64,000 nucleotides of DNA from Synechococcus sp. WH 8101 (GTDB lineage: Bacteria; Cyanobacteriota; Cyanobacteriia; PCC-6307; Cyanobiaceae), in contig NZ_CP035914.1 in the NCBI RefSeq assembly GCF_004209775.1, positions 124,001-188,000 of the forward strand. Reading direction: 5' to 3'. Each line of letters begins with the position of its first letter. Position 1 is the first letter of the stretch. Positions 18,908 through 28,137 of this stretch are shown here, in pieces. The notes under the pieces were generated by a model that saw nothing but the letters and a program-made list of their open reading frames with translations, ran no database searches and was not told the DNA's origin. A program made the translations under genes and the position numbers.

Positions 18908-20398
18908 TTGTCTGAGCTGCGCGACACCCGTTTAGAGAAGGCCAACGCTCTGCGGGAGCTGGGGAGGGAGCCCTATGCCCTGCGTTTTGAGCCCAGCCAC
19001 CGCACGGCGCAGTTGCAGGCCGACCATGACGACCTTGCCAATGGCGAGGAGCGTCAGTTGGAGGTGGCGGTGGCCGGGCGGGTGATGACCCGACGGGTGA
19101 TGGGAAAACTCGCCTTCTTCACCCTCGCCGATGCCACCGGCCCGATCCAGCTGTTTCTGGAGAAAGCCAGCCTCGGCGACGCCTTCGCCCAACTCACGTC
19201 CCTGGTGGATGCGGGGGATTGGATCGGGGTGCGGGGGATCCTGCGCCGCACCGATCGCGGTGAGCTTTCGGTGAAGGTGGCGGAGTGGCAGATGCTCACC
19301 AAGGCACTCCAGCCCCTACCCGACAAGTGGCATGGCCTGGCGGATGTGGAGAAGCGCTACCGGCAGCGTTACCTCGATCTGATCGTCAGCCCCCAGTCGC
19401 GCGAGACCTTCCGGCGTCGCGCCCTGATGGTGAGCGCGATCCGTCGCTGGCTGGATAGCCGCGATTTTCTCGAGATCGAGACGCCCGTGCTGCAGGCGGA
19501 AGCCGGTGGGGCGGAGGCGCGGCCGTTCATCACTCACCACAACACGCTCGACCTGCCGCTCTACTTGCGGATCGCCACCGAGCTGCATCTGAAGCGGCTG
19601 GTGGTGGGAGGGTTCGAACGGGTGTATGAGCTGGGTCGCATCTTCCGCAACGAAGGGGTCAGCACCCGTCACAACCCGGAATTCACCTCCGTGGAGGTGT
19701 ATCAGGCCTATGCCGATTACGTCGACATGATGGATCTCACCGAGCAGTTGATCGCCTCGGTGACCGAACAGATCTGCGGCACCACCCGCATCACTTATCA
19801 AGGCATGGAGGTGGATCTGACGCCCCCTTGGCGCCGGGCGACGATGCATGAGCTCGTGCAGGAAGCGACAGGACTCGATTTCACTGCGTTCACGGACCGC
19901 GACGCCGCCGCAACGGCCATGGCCGCTGCGGGGTTGGAGGTGCCGGATGCGGCCGACAGCGTCGGTCGCCTGCTCAACGAAGCTTTTGAGCAACGGGTGG
20001 AGGCCACGCTGATCCAGCCCACGTTTGTGATCGACTATCCAATCGAGATCTCACCGCTGGCCCGTAAGCACCGCAGCAAACCGGGCCTGGTGGAGCGCTT
20101 CGAATTGTTCATCGTCGGTCGCGAGACCGCCAATGCCTTCAGTGAATTGATCGATCCGCTCGATCAACGCCAGCGCCTCGAGGATCAGCAGGCCCGTCGC
20201 GCTGCAGGTGATGACGAAGCCCATGGGGTGGATGAGGATTTCCTTCAGGCCCTGGAGGTGGGCATGCCCCCCACCGGCGGCCTGGGGATCGGCATTGATC
20301 GGCTGGTGATGCTGCTCACCGACAGCGCTTCGATCCGCGATGTGATTGCGTTCCCGTTGCTGCGCCCCGAGGCCCGACCCGTCAGCATGGATAATTAG
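18908..20398 (+). CDS. lysS: lysyl-tRNA synthetase (class II)
   Basis: A 496-residue class II aminoacyl-tRNA synthetase that charges tRNA-Lys. An N-terminal OB fold ([21 protein letters not shown]) binds the anticodon. Motif 2 is [18 protein letters not shown] and motif 3 [14 protein letters not shown]. The frame begins at TTG 18908 (read [15 protein letters not shown]); no ATG or GTG matches the family start, so a TTG start is accepted. It follows the response regulator by 56 bp. Confidence 0.93.
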   Translation: MSELRDTRLEKANALRELGREPYALRFEPSHRTAQLQADHDDLANGEERQLEVAVAGRVMTRRVMGKLAFFTLADATGPIQLFLEKASLGDAFAQLTSLVDAGDWIGVRGILRRTDRGELSVKVAEWQMLTKALQPLPDKWHGLADVEKRYRQRYLDLIVSPQSRETFRRRALMVSAIRRWLDSRDFLEIETPVLQAEAGGAEARPFITHHNTLDLPLYLRIATELHLKRLVVGGFERVYELGRIFRNEGVSTRHNPEFTSVEVYQAYADYVDMMDLTEQLIASVTEQICGTTRITYQGMEVDLTPPWRRATMHELVQEATGLDFTAFTDRDAAATAMAAAGLEVPDAADSVGRLLNEAFEQRVEATLIQPTFVIDYPIEISPLARKHRSKPGLVERFELFIVGRETANAFSELIDPLDQRQRLEDQQARRAAGDDEAHGVDEDFLQALEVGMPPTGGLGIGIDRLVMLLTDSASIRDVIAFPLLRPEARPVSMDN

Positions 20399-20413
20399 AC
20401 CCAGTGGCTGGGT
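20399..20413 (+). other. small hairpin after lysS
   Basis: ACCCAG-TGG-CTGGGT directly follows the lysS stop. It is a perfect 6-bp stem with a 3-nt loop but has only a mixed pyrimidine tract after it. It may be a weak terminator or an attenuating hairpin before the next small gene. Confidence 0.3.
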
Positions 20414-20422
20414 TCTCTTCCC

Positions 20423-20686
20423 ATGAGTGGTGAGCGCGTAGGTTTCCGCTTCAAGCACGCCGATGCGGTGGTCAAGCGCAATCCCCAGGGGCGCTCCCGG
20501 CGCGGCTGGGTGATGGAGCCGGTGGAGCAGACCACCAGCCGTGGCACCAAGATGCCCGCCTACCGCATCCGCTGGCGCGACAGTGAACGGCCTGAGATCG
20601 TGCTGCAGCACATGCTGATTGCCGATCCTGATCCCACCCCGCCGCCGGAAAATGTGAGCCTCGAGCCGCCGGCCCCCAAGGCTTGA
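20423..20686 (+). CDS. small conserved-type protein of unknown function
   Basis: An 87-residue basic protein beginning MSGERVGFRFKHADAVVKRN. It has a central mixed region (MPAYRIRWRDSERPEIVLQHML) that looks like a small beta barrel of the SH3-like kind, and a Pro-rich tail. It has no signal peptide or membrane helix. I do not recognise a named family. It sits 24 bp after lysS, in the same direction, and ends exactly where the convergent helical protein gene ends. Confidence 0.7.
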   Translation: MSGERVGFRFKHADAVVKRNPQGRSRRGWVMEPVEQTTSRGTKMPAYRIRWRDSERPEIVLQHMLIADPDPTPPPENVSLEPPAPKA

Positions 20687-21172
20687 TCAGCTGAGCCCCT
20701 GGCGGCGCCGCAGCTCCTCCAGTTCCTGTTGGGCTTCAAACAGGGCCCAGTCCTCGTCCAGACTTCTCCCCTGCTGCTGCTGGGCAGCACTGCGGTGCAA
20801 GGCATTGAGTTGGTGGTCGAGATCCCGGAACTGCTGGCCGAGCTGGCCCAGTTCCTCCCACAGCTGCCGCCCCTGATCCATCAGGGTTTGCGTGTGGGCT
20901 TCGGCCCGTCGCGTCAGATCCATGGCGCCGGCAGCGCGAGCTCGATCACTGCGCCCGCGCCAATCGCGCACCTCCTGCGCCAGGCTGAGCAGTTGGCGGC
21001 GATGCTCCTGTGCCTGCTCCTGCAGTTGCCGCCGCCGGCGTTGCAGGTCCTGTTGCCGGTCGTGAAGGTGCTGCTGGCGCAGCAGTTGATCCTGCTGGGG
21101 GTTGGAGCGCAGAAAGGCGTTGAGGCGCTGCTCCAGGTTGCGTTCGAGTTGATCCAGCCAGCTGGGAGCCAT
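20687..21172 (-). CDS. hercynine metabolism protein (coiled coil, egt operon)
   Basis: A 161-residue, Gln/Arg/Leu-rich, almost wholly helical protein with long coiled-coil segments (for example QQHLHDRQQDLQRRRRQLQE). It is the last gene of the ergothioneine operon; its ATG overlaps the stop of the preceding small gene (ATGA). By length, composition and position it corresponds to the cyanobacterial family annotated as hercynine metabolism protein (TIGR04376, from memory). No enzymatic motif is visible. It may organise or tether EgtB/EgtD, but that is speculation. Confidence 0.72.
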   Translation of the reverse strand: MAPSWLDQLERNLEQRLNAFLRSNPQQDQLLRQQHLHDRQQDLQRRRRQLQEQAQEHRRQLLSLAQEVRDWRGRSDRARAAGAMDLTRRAEAHTQTLMDQGRQLWEELGQLGQQFRDLDHQLNALHRSAAQQQQGRSLDEDWALFEAQQELEELRRRQGLS

Positions 21173-21426
21173 CAGTCGGCCTCGGGCGCTGGGGGAGCCG
21201 CCGGGGTTGCCGGTGAGGTGATCAAGGGTGCCTCGATCTCCTGCTGCAGCGGTGTGATCGCTCCGTCGCGGGAGCGCAGCAGCAATTGGGTGAGGCGGGC
21301 CACCGATCCCTCCCCCAGATCCAGTGCACTGAGTCGTTCAAAGGCCTGCCTGTAGAGCGTTTCCAGCTCTTCGATCAGGGATTCGCGCTGTTGGCGGATG
21401 GTGCGGCGCTGTTCCTCGCGACTCAT
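21172..21426 (-). CDS. hercynine metabolism small protein
   Basis: An 84-residue protein: MSREEQRRTIRQQRESLIEE, then a helix with LYRQAFERLSALDLGEGSVARLTQLLL and a Pro/Ala tail. It matches the small cyanobacterial companion of EgtB/EgtD (TIGR04375, from memory). ATG at 21426 is taken, not the longer frame to 21522, because the extension would run into egtD and is low-complexity basic. It lies 46 bp after egtD and overlaps the next gene by ATGA. Its biochemical role is unknown. Confidence 0.75.
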   Translation of the reverse strand: MSREEQRRTIRQQRESLIEELETLYRQAFERLSALDLGEGSVARLTQLLLRSRDGAITPLQQEIEAPLITSPATPAAPPAPEAD

Positions 21427-21472
21427 GGCTGTTCTTCGCGACGCATGGCAGCGGCGATAACGGGATCGAGCG

Positions 21473-22420
21473 TCAGTCTGCCGCTTCCAGGAGATGCAGG
21501 GAGAGGCTGTCGGCGGCGTCATGCCAGCGGGCCGCGCACCGCCAGCCCGCTTCCTGCGCCAGGGCCGCGGCCATCGCCGGGCTGTATTTCACGCTGTATT
21601 CCGTGACCAGGGGCTCCCCTGCCGCGAAGTCCCACCGCTGGCCGTCGATGCTCACCTGTTGGTCGCAGCAGCTGATCAGGGCCATTTCCACCCGGCTGTG
21701 GTCGGCTTGCCAGCGGGCCCTGTAGCGAAACCGTTCGGGGTTGAAATCGGCCTGCAGATCCTGGTTCAGCCGTTGCAGCAGGTTGCGGGCGAAGGCGGCG
21801 GAGATCCCGGCAGCGTCGTCATAGGCCGCCTCCAGCCGCTGGGCCGGCTTGGGATGGTCGAGGCCGAGCAACAAGGGGCCTCCCGCCAGCAGGTGGCGGA
21901 AGCGTTGCAGCAACTGCACGGCCTCCTGCCGATTGAAATTGCCCAGGGAGCTGCCGGGGAAGAAGCCGAGCCGCCTCTGGCCCTCCAGCAGCGGATGGGG
22001 GGGCAGGGCGTCGAGTTGGCTGTGGTCACAGCAGATGCCGAGCATCGGCACCCGGGGGTGGGCCGGTTGGAGAGCGGCGAGTGCGTCGCGCAGATGGGAG
22101 GCGCTGATGTCGAGGGCGACATAGGCGGCTGGTTGCAGGGCCGCCAGCAGGGGACCCACTTTGCGGGCACTGCCGGCACCAAACTCCACGATCACCCCCG
22201 AACCGAGCCTGGTGGCGATCTCAGCAGCGCTGGCGTTCAGCAGGGCGATTTCGGTGCGGGTGAGGGTGTATTCCGGTTGCTCGCAGATCTGATCGAACAG
22301 GCGCGAGCCCTCGGCGTCGTAGAGAAACCAGGCCGGCAGCTGGCGGGGCTGACGTGCCATGCCCTCGCGCACCAATTGGTGCATGTCGGCGGCGGCAGGA
22401 TGGAGATCGATCAGGTTCAT
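21473..22420 (-). CDS. egtD: L-histidine N(alpha)-methyltransferase EgtD
   Basis: A 315-residue SAM-dependent enzyme that trimethylates histidine to hercynine, the first step of ergothioneine synthesis. YDAEGSRLFDQICEQPEY and LTRTEIALL form the histidine-binding N-terminal part, VEFGAGSARKVGPLL is the SAM loop, and FFPGSSLGNF is a further family signature. ATG at 22420 overlaps the egtB stop by four bases, so the longer upstream frame is a shadow. AhcY, encoded elsewhere in this window, would recycle the three SAH produced per hercynine. Confidence 0.94.
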   Translation of the reverse strand: MNLIDLHPAAADMHQLVREGMARQPRQLPAWFLYDAEGSRLFDQICEQPEYTLTRTEIALLNASAAEIATRLGSGVIVEFGAGSARKVGPLLAALQPAAYVALDISASHLRDALAALQPAHPRVPMLGICCDHSQLDALPPHPLLEGQRRLGFFPGSSLGNFNRQEAVQLLQRFRHLLAGGPLLLGLDHPKPAQRLEAAYDDAAGISAAFARNLLQRLNQDLQADFNPERFRYRARWQADHSRVEMALISCCDQQVSIDGQRWDFAAGEPLVTEYSVKYSPAMAAALAQEAGWRCAARWHDAADSLSLHLLEAAD

Positions 22421-23628
22421 CGGCACAAGCGCAGGCCGGAGGCCATCCAGCGCGAGGCGGGTGGGAAGAAATTGCGGTAGGTGAGGCGGCTGTGCCCCGC
22501 CGGGGTCAACCGGCTGCTGCCGCGCAACACAAACTGGGAGGTCATGAATTTGCCGTTGTATTCCCCCACGGCACCGGCTGCCGCTTGGAAGCCCGGATAG
22601 GGCCGATACGGACTGGCGGTCCATTGCCACAGCTCCCCGTGGGCTTGATGCAGCGCGCCGTTGAACTTCCGCGCTGCCACCTCCCATTCCGCTTCGCTGG
22701 GCAGTCGGGCGCCGGCCCAGCGGGCGTAGGCATCGGCCTCAAACCAACTGAGATGACGCACGGGACGCTCGGGCTGCAGCGGTTGGCGACCCGCCAGGGT
22801 GAACTCCCACATCCAGGGGCCTTCGGGGTCATCGCGGCGCCAGTAGCGGGGTGCCTGCCACTGCCGCTCCTGAAGCAGCGCCCAGCCTTCGCTCATCCAG
22901 AGATCCGGTCGCCGGTAGCCGCCGTCGTCGATGAAGCGGTGGAAGTCGGCATTGGTCACCAGCCGGTCCGCGATCGCAAACGGTTCCAGCCACACCCGGT
23001 GGCGCGGCCCCTCGTTGTCGAAGTGGAAACCGTCGCAGCTTTGGCCGATCTCCACCAGGCCAGCGGTGGGTTCAAGCCACACAGGCCCATCCGCGGCTTC
23101 GTGGGCCCAGGTGGGTGGCGTGGGCTGGTCGGCATCGCGGCGATACACCGGCTCCAGGGGCTGACGGCTGAAGCCATCGAGCAGGTCCATCAGCAGCAGC
23201 TCCTGGTGCTGCTGCTCGTGGTGCAGGCCCAGCTCCACCAGCTCCAAGCAGAGGGGGTCGTTGCTGCGACTCAGCAGCCGTTCCACGGAGCCGTCGACCC
23301 GGCGGCGCCAGGCGAGCACTTCCTCGATCGTCGGACGGCTGAGCAGACCGCGCTGCGGCCTCGGTTGCCGGGGCCCGATGGCGTCGTAATAGGAATTAAA
23401 CAGATAGCCCCAGCGGCGATCCGCCGTCTCGTGCTCGGGCCAGAAGCGCTCCAACACAAAGGTTTCGAAGAACCAGGTGGTGTGCGCCAGGTGCCACTTC
23501 GGCGGGCTCGCATCCGCCATGCCCTGAAGGCAGAGATCCTCCGGTTGCAGCGGTTCGATCAGGCGTTCGCTGCTGCGGCGCACCTCCAGCAACCGCGACA
23601 GCAGGGAAGGCAACGTGCTCAGGGGCAT
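22417..23628 (-). CDS. egtB: ergothioneine biosynthesis sulfoxide synthase EgtB
   Basis: A 403-residue non-heme iron enzyme that joins hercynine to cysteine or gamma-glutamylcysteine through an oxygen-dependent C-S bond. The N-terminal DinB-like domain supplies the three iron ligands: one His in KWHLAHTTWFFETF and two in LHHEQQHQELL. The C-terminal half is the formylglycine-enzyme-like fold (LPSEAEWEVAAR, SHFN-type end RLTYRNFFPPASRWMASGLRL). ATG at 23628 fits the family; the open frame upstream overlaps the divergent kinase gene. No egtC or egtA is adjacent, as in other cyanobacteria. It is the first gene of a four-gene unit. Confidence 0.94.
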   Translation of the reverse strand: MPLSTLPSLLSRLLEVRRSSERLIEPLQPEDLCLQGMADASPPKWHLAHTTWFFETFVLERFWPEHETADRRWGYLFNSYYDAIGPRQPRPQRGLLSRPTIEEVLAWRRRVDGSVERLLSRSNDPLCLELVELGLHHEQQHQELLLMDLLDGFSRQPLEPVYRRDADQPTPPTWAHEAADGPVWLEPTAGLVEIGQSCDGFHFDNEGPRHRVWLEPFAIADRLVTNADFHRFIDDGGYRRPDLWMSEGWALLQERQWQAPRYWRRDDPEGPWMWEFTLAGRQPLQPERPVRHLSWFEADAYARWAGARLPSEAEWEVAARKFNGALHQAHGELWQWTASPYRPYPGFQAAAGAVGEYNGKFMTSQFVLRGSSRLTPAGHSRLTYRNFFPPASRWMASGLRLCR

Positions 23629-23684
23629 GGCCTGCTGGTCATTCGGCGAGCCCCTTCTACCATCAGCCCACTGCGGCGGGAACG

Positions 23685-25790
23685 ATGGAGATCGGCTCTG
23701 TGCTCGCGGAGCGTTATCGGATCGATCAGCAGCTGAGTGGTGCTGCGGCTGACGCAGCAGCTGGCGTTGACGGCCCCGTTGGCTCGGCTCCCCAGGGGAT
23801 CCTCTGGCGTGCGGCCGACACGCTCGCTGCCGATGCGCCTGTCGCCCTGCGTGAATTGCGTGATCCCGCCGCCCAGGCGCGGTTCCGGGCAATCTGGCCG
23901 GCGATGCAGGCGGTTTTGCACCCCCAGATTCCCCGCTTCGGTGGTCTGTTGGAGGAGAACGGTGCCCTTTGGCTGGTGCGCGAGTGGCAGGAGGGTCAGA
24001 GCCTGCGCCAAATCCAGATCCAGCGGACTGAACGCCAGCTGGTGTTCGGTGCCGGGGAGGTGCTGCTGCTGCTGCGGCAGTTGCTGCCGGCCCTGGCCGT
24101 GCTCCATGGCCGTGAGCTCGTGCACGGGGATCTCAACCCGGGCAATCTGCTCCGCCGCGACCAGGACGGTCTCCCGGTGCTGATCGATTTCGGCCTGCTT
24201 CAGCAGGTGGGCCAGCAGCCGATCGCCGGAGCCACCGCCGGCTTTGCGCCCCGGGCCCAGGGCCGTGGCGAGGCGGCCGCGGCTTGGATGGATCTGCATG
24301 GCCTCGGGGTCACGGCCCTCACCCTGCTGAGCGGTCGTCCACCGGAACAACTGCTGGAGGCCAGCCGCGAGGCCAACAGCCCCTGGCGCCTGCCCGACAG
24401 CCTCAGCCTGGAGGCTCCCTTCCGGGGTGTGCTCGAGCGTTTGCTGAGCGAGCGTCAGGGCGAGCGTTTCGAGCAGGCCCGCGAGGCCTTGCAAGCGCTC
24501 CAGGCCGTGGCGATGCCGGAATCCATCGGCCCCCAGGTGCTCTCGGAGCGCACCGTGGTTCTGGCGCCGGTGGCGCCGATTCCCGTGCCAGTCCGGGAGA
24601 CCACGTCTCCCGCCCTGCCCAGCCTCGAGCCTGAGCCTGCGGCGGCCTCTGAGGTCTCCGTGTCGCGCAGTCGGCCGCGGCAGGAGGAGCGGCAGCAGGC
24701 AGCGGAGGGGCGTCTCTGGCCCGTGGTGGGGGCACTGCTGATCTCCGCTGTGCTTGGAACGGCCATCGGCTGGTTCCTGCTCAGCCGTGGCCGGGCCCCC
24801 GATCGCGCTCCTTCCACGGAGCGGGATGTGGTGGGCCGGGCGCCGACGGCAAGCCTGCCCCCGGCGGAGGTGGATCAGCGGCAGCAGCTGCTCAGTCGCC
24901 TTCGTGCGCTCCAGATCGACCGCAGCTGGTTCCTGCAGTTGGTGGATGCCAGTTTGCTGGCTCGCTTCCCGGAGCGGAACGGCCGCCTGCCCAGCGACTC
25001 GCTCGAGGATGCACCGTTGCGCCGGGTCTGGAACGAGCTGGCGGAGGAATGGCTGGCCCGGGTCGAGCAGTTGCCACCGGATCTGCGCTCTCGCCTCGGC
25101 CGTCTCAAGGGAGCGGATTGGCAAAAACAACGGGAGACCCTGACCCAACAGGGCGTCAATCCCCGGGTGGTGGAGCAGTTGGTCAGTGCGTCGGCTCAGA
25201 ATCTTCTGCCTGGGGTGGTGAGCGGCAGCAAGCCGCCGGAGCCCTATCTGCAGCTCTGGTATGCGGCGGCGATGCGAGGCCTGGCGGATGTGCAGATCGA
25301 AACGCTGAAGGCCAGGCCCGATGCGCCGGTGGTGCTTTCCAGCCGGGTGCCCTCGGGCGGCGCCCGTTTGATCACCATTCAGGTGCCGGCGGGCCGTCGT
25401 CTCGTGCTGGGTATCAACGGCACCCCCCTGATGCAAATGACGGTGTATGGCGCCGATGGTCAGGTGGCGGCGGAACGGGGCCCGCTGCGGGTGGTGACGC
25501 TGACGCCGGAGGCGGGCTCTCCGGTGCAAGTGTTGGTCACCAACGAAGGGGTCTCCTCCGGCCTGCTCACCCTCTCCTGCCGCGCCGATCGCCCGGCACC
25601 GAAACCCCTGCCTGAGGTGGATCCGCAGCCGATTCCAGATCCAGCCACCGGCGCCCGCGGCTCCGTGGAGGCGATGCCGGAACCGCCTGGCCCCAGGCCG
25701 GCGGGGATGCCGGAACCCGTGGCCGAACCAGCGCCGCCGGCCGAGCCCGCTGCGTCAGCCACTCCGCCGGGGGCTGCCGGGGCTCAATAA
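23685..25790 (+). CDS. membrane-anchored protein kinase-like protein (degenerate Ser/Thr kinase)
   Basis: A 701-residue protein. Residues about 1-290 form a protein-kinase domain with HGDLNPGN (147-154, catalytic-loop Asp149), DFG (168-170) and DLHGLGVT. However, the VAIK lysine is replaced (VALREL, Arg56), the glycine loop is not recognisable, and the APE motif reads APR. A single membrane helix lies at about 345-366. The outer part is an unrecognised domain of about 240 residues that ends in a beta-rich segment and a Pro/Glu/Ala-rich tail (about 610-701). It could be a pseudokinase scaffold or an atypical active kinase. It is divergent from egtB and its last 7 bp overlap smpB. Confidence 0.75.
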   Translation: MEIGSVLAERYRIDQQLSGAAADAAAGVDGPVGSAPQGILWRAADTLAADAPVALRELRDPAAQARFRAIWPAMQAVLHPQIPRFGGLLEENGALWLVREWQEGQSLRQIQIQRTERQLVFGAGEVLLLLRQLLPALAVLHGRELVHGDLNPGNLLRRDQDGLPVLIDFGLLQQVGQQPIAGATAGFAPRAQGRGEAAAAWMDLHGLGVTALTLLSGRPPEQLLEASREANSPWRLPDSLSLEAPFRGVLERLLSERQGERFEQAREALQALQAVAMPESIGPQVLSERTVVLAPVAPIPVPVRETTSPALPSLEPEPAAASEVSVSRSRPRQEERQQAAEGRLWPVVGALLISAVLGTAIGWFLLSRGRAPDRAPSTERDVVGRAPTASLPPAEVDQRQQLLSRLRALQIDRSWFLQLVDASLLARFPERNGRLPSDSLEDAPLRRVWNELAEEWLARVEQLPPDLRSRLGRLKGADWQKQRETLTQQGVNPRVVEQLVSASAQNLLPGVVSGSKPPEPYLQLWYAAAMRGLADVQIETLKARPDAPVVLSSRVPSGGARLITIQVPAGRRLVLGINGTPLMQMTVYGADGQVAAERGPLRVVTLTPEAGSPVQVLVTNEGVSSGLLTLSCRADRPAPKPLPEVDPQPIPDPATGARGSVEAMPEPPGPRPAGMPEPVAEPAPPAEPAASATPPGAAGAQ

Positions 25791-26278
25791 CGCGCCATAG
25801 CCGCCCGCGTTTCCTTTTTCACTTGCTTCTCCTTCTCGGCGGCACGCTTGTCGTGCAGCTTGCGGCCTTTGCCGAGGCCGATGGTGACCTTGATCCATGA
25901 CCCCTGCAGGTGCATGTTCAGCGGGATCAGGGCCAGTCCCTTCTGGTCGAGCTGGCCCCGCAGCTTGTCAATTTCGCGCCGGTGGGCGAGCAGGCGCCGG
26001 ACCCGTAGGGGGTCGTGGTTGTAGTAGCCGCTGGCGTGGCTGTGGGGGGCGATGTGCACGTTGTGCAGCTGCAGTTCGCCGTTGCGGATCAGGCAGAAGC
26101 CATCGCGCAGGTTGGCCTGGCCGGCCCGGATCGATTTCACTTCTGTGCCCACCAGTTCGATGCCTGTTTCCAGCGTTTCAAGAATCTCGTATTGATGACG
26201 CGCCAGGCGGTTGTCCGCCAGCAGACGGTTGGCCGCTGCCCGGGCTGCGGCGCCTTTCTTTCCTCCCCCCTTGGCCAT
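25784..26278 (-). CDS. smpB: tmRNA-binding protein SmpB
   Basis: A 164-residue SsrA-binding protein for ribosome rescue by trans-translation. After a basic N-terminus, [43 protein letters not shown] and [26 protein letters not shown] are typical, with the basic C-terminal tail that enters the mRNA channel. It overlaps the kinase gene end by 7 bp and starts only 18 bp from the divergent ruvB. Confidence 0.96.
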   Translation of the reverse strand: MAKGGGKKGAAARAAANRLLADNRLARHQYEILETLETGIELVGTEVKSIRAGQANLRDGFCLIRNGELQLHNVHIAPHSHASGYYNHDPLRVRRLLAHRREIDKLRGQLDQKGLALIPLNMHLQGSWIKVTIGLGKGRKLHDKRAAEKEKQVKKETRAAMARY

Positions 26279-26296
26279 CGCCGTTACCCTTCCTCC

Positions 26297-27355
26297 ATGG
26301 CGATCGTCTCATCCGGTGCCGGCCGGTCCCCTCTGCTGGATCCCACCGCTGCTCCGGAGCGGCAGGAACAGCCGCTGCTGGCAGCGAATCGGGATGAGGG
26401 TCTCAGGCCCCGCCGCCTCGACGACTACATCGGCCAGCCCGAGCTCAAGCAGGTGTTGGCGATCGCGGTGCAGGCGGCCCTCGGTCGCGGCGACGCCCTG
26501 GATCATGTGCTGCTCTACGGCCCACCGGGCCTGGGCAAAACCACCATGGCTCTGGTGCTTGCCGAGGAGCTCGGGGTGAGCTGCCGGATCACCAGTGCCC
26601 CCGCCCTCGAACGCCCCCGCGACATCGTCGGTCTGTTGGTGAACCTGCAGCCGAATGAGTTGTTGTTCATCGATGAGATTCACCGTCTCACCCGGGTGGC
26701 TGAGGAGCTGCTCTATCCGGCGATGGAGGATCGCCGTCTGGATCTCACCGTGGGCAAGGGCAGCACGGCCCGCACCCGCACCCTGGAGCTGCCACCGTTC
26801 ACGCTGGTGGGGGCCACCACCAGGGCTGGGGCGCTCAGCTCACCGTTGCGCGATCGCTTTGGCCTGATTCAACGGCTCGAGTTTTATGGCCAGGAGGATC
26901 TGGAGGCGATTGTGGAGCGGGCGGCGGGTCTGCTCGGTCTTCGCCTCACGCCCCAGGCCTGCGCTGAAATCGCCGGCCGCTGTCGCGGCACGCCGCGGAT
27001 TGCCAACCGTCTGTTGCGCCGGGTGCGGGATGTGGCCTGCGTAAGGGATGTGGAGGGAGCGATTGATGCGGCACTGGTGGATGACGCGCTCCGCCTGCAT
27101 CGCGTCGATGGCCGCGGCCTCGATGCCAGTGATCGCCGCCTGCTGGAGCTGCTGCTGCAGGCCCATGGCGGCGGGCCGGTGGGGCTCGACACCCTGGCGG
27201 CTGCGCTCGGTGAGGACCCCACCACCCTGGAAGCGGTGGTGGAGCCTTATTTGCTCCAGCTCGGTTTTCTGCAACGCACCCCCCGGGGCCGGGTGGTGAC
27301 GGCAGCAGGACGCGATCATCTGGGCTGGCCGGTCGAGGAGATCGACGCTGCATGA
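26297..27355 (+). CDS. ruvB: Holliday junction branch migration ATPase RuvB
   Basis: A 352-residue AAA+ motor that drives branch migration with RuvA. Walker A is [12 protein letters not shown], Walker [11 protein letters not shown], sensor 1 [10 protein letters not shown] and the arginine-finger region is LRDRFG. ATG at 26297 is chosen; the longer open frame upstream lies antisense to smpB. Its stop overlaps the start of the following TPR gene (ATGA). Confidence 0.95.
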   Translation: MAIVSSGAGRSPLLDPTAAPERQEQPLLAANRDEGLRPRRLDDYIGQPELKQVLAIAVQAALGRGDALDHVLLYGPPGLGKTTMALVLAEELGVSCRITSAPALERPRDIVGLLVNLQPNELLFIDEIHRLTRVAEELLYPAMEDRRLDLTVGKGSTARTRTLELPPFTLVGATTRAGALSSPLRDRFGLIQRLEFYGQEDLEAIVERAAGLLGLRLTPQACAEIAGRCRGTPRIANRLLRRVRDVACVRDVEGAIDAALVDDALRLHRVDGRGLDASDRRLLELLLQAHGGGPVGLDTLAAALGEDPTTLEAVVEPYLLQLGFLQRTPRGRVVTAAGRDHLGWPVEEIDAA

Positions 27356-28137
27356 TGCGTCGTTGTCTGCTGCTTTTGTTCACGCTGCTGCTGCTGGCCC
27401 AGCCGGCGTCAGCGCTGAGTGACGTGGTGCCAGACGATCAGGCCCTGTTTGAGCAGGCTCTGGGGGCGAGTCGGCAGGGGGAGGCGGCTGAGGCCCTGCC
27501 CCTCTGGGATGCCTTCCTGGCGCGTCATCCTGAGGATGCGGCGGCCTGGAGCAACCGCGGCAATGTGCGCCTGGTGCTTGGCGATCCGGAGGGGGCCATT
27601 GCTGATCAGAGCGAGGCGATCGCCTTGGCCCCAGACGCCATCGACCCCCATCTCAACCGGGGCACCGCCGAAGAAGCCCTGCAGCGCTGGCCTGAAGCCG
27701 CCGCCGATTACGACTGGATCCTGGAGCGGGATCCTGCCGAAGCCTCGGCCCTTTACAACCTCGGGAATGTGCGCGGCTCCCAAAGCGACTGGTCGGCTGC
27801 CGCCCATCTCTATGGCCAGGCGGCGCTAGCTCGACCTGGATTCGCCATGGCGCGCTCCAGCGAAGCCCTGGCCCGTTATCAACTGGGTGAGCTCGATGCC
27901 GCCGAGCAGGAGCTGCGCAAGCTGATCCGCCGCTATCCGCTCTTCGCGGATGCCCGCGCTGGTCTTTCAGCCCTGCTTTGGCGGCGCGGACGCGGCGGCG
28001 AAGCGGAAAGCCATTGGGCCGCCGCCGCTGGGCTTGATCCGCGTTATCGCCAGAGCGACTGGTTGCTCCAGGTGCGGCGCTGGCCGCCCCGGCCCACCGC
28101 CGACCTTGCGGCGTTCCTCAAGCTGGAGAGTCCATGA
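27352..28137 (+). CDS. secreted tetratricopeptide-repeat protein
   Basis: A 261-residue protein with an N-terminal signal peptide ([21 protein letters not shown], cleavage probably after Ala-Ser-Ala) and about four to five TPR motifs, for example [26 protein letters not shown]... and [21 protein letters not shown] proteins of this kind are protein-protein adaptors in the periplasm or thylakoid lumen. It overlaps ruvB upstream and the M20 peptidase downstream by ATGA, so these genes are probably translationally coupled. No specific partner can be named. Confidence 0.82.
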   Translation: MMRRCLLLLFTLLLLAQPASALSDVVPDDQALFEQALGASRQGEAAEALPLWDAFLARHPEDAAAWSNRGNVRLVLGDPEGAIADQSEAIALAPDAIDPHLNRGTAEEALQRWPEAAADYDWILERDPAEASALYNLGNVRGSQSDWSAAAHLYGQAALARPGFAMARSSEALARYQLGELDAAEQELRKLIRRYPLFADARAGLSALLWRRGRGGEAESHWAAAAGLDPRYRQSDWLLQVRRWPPRPTADLAAFLKLESP

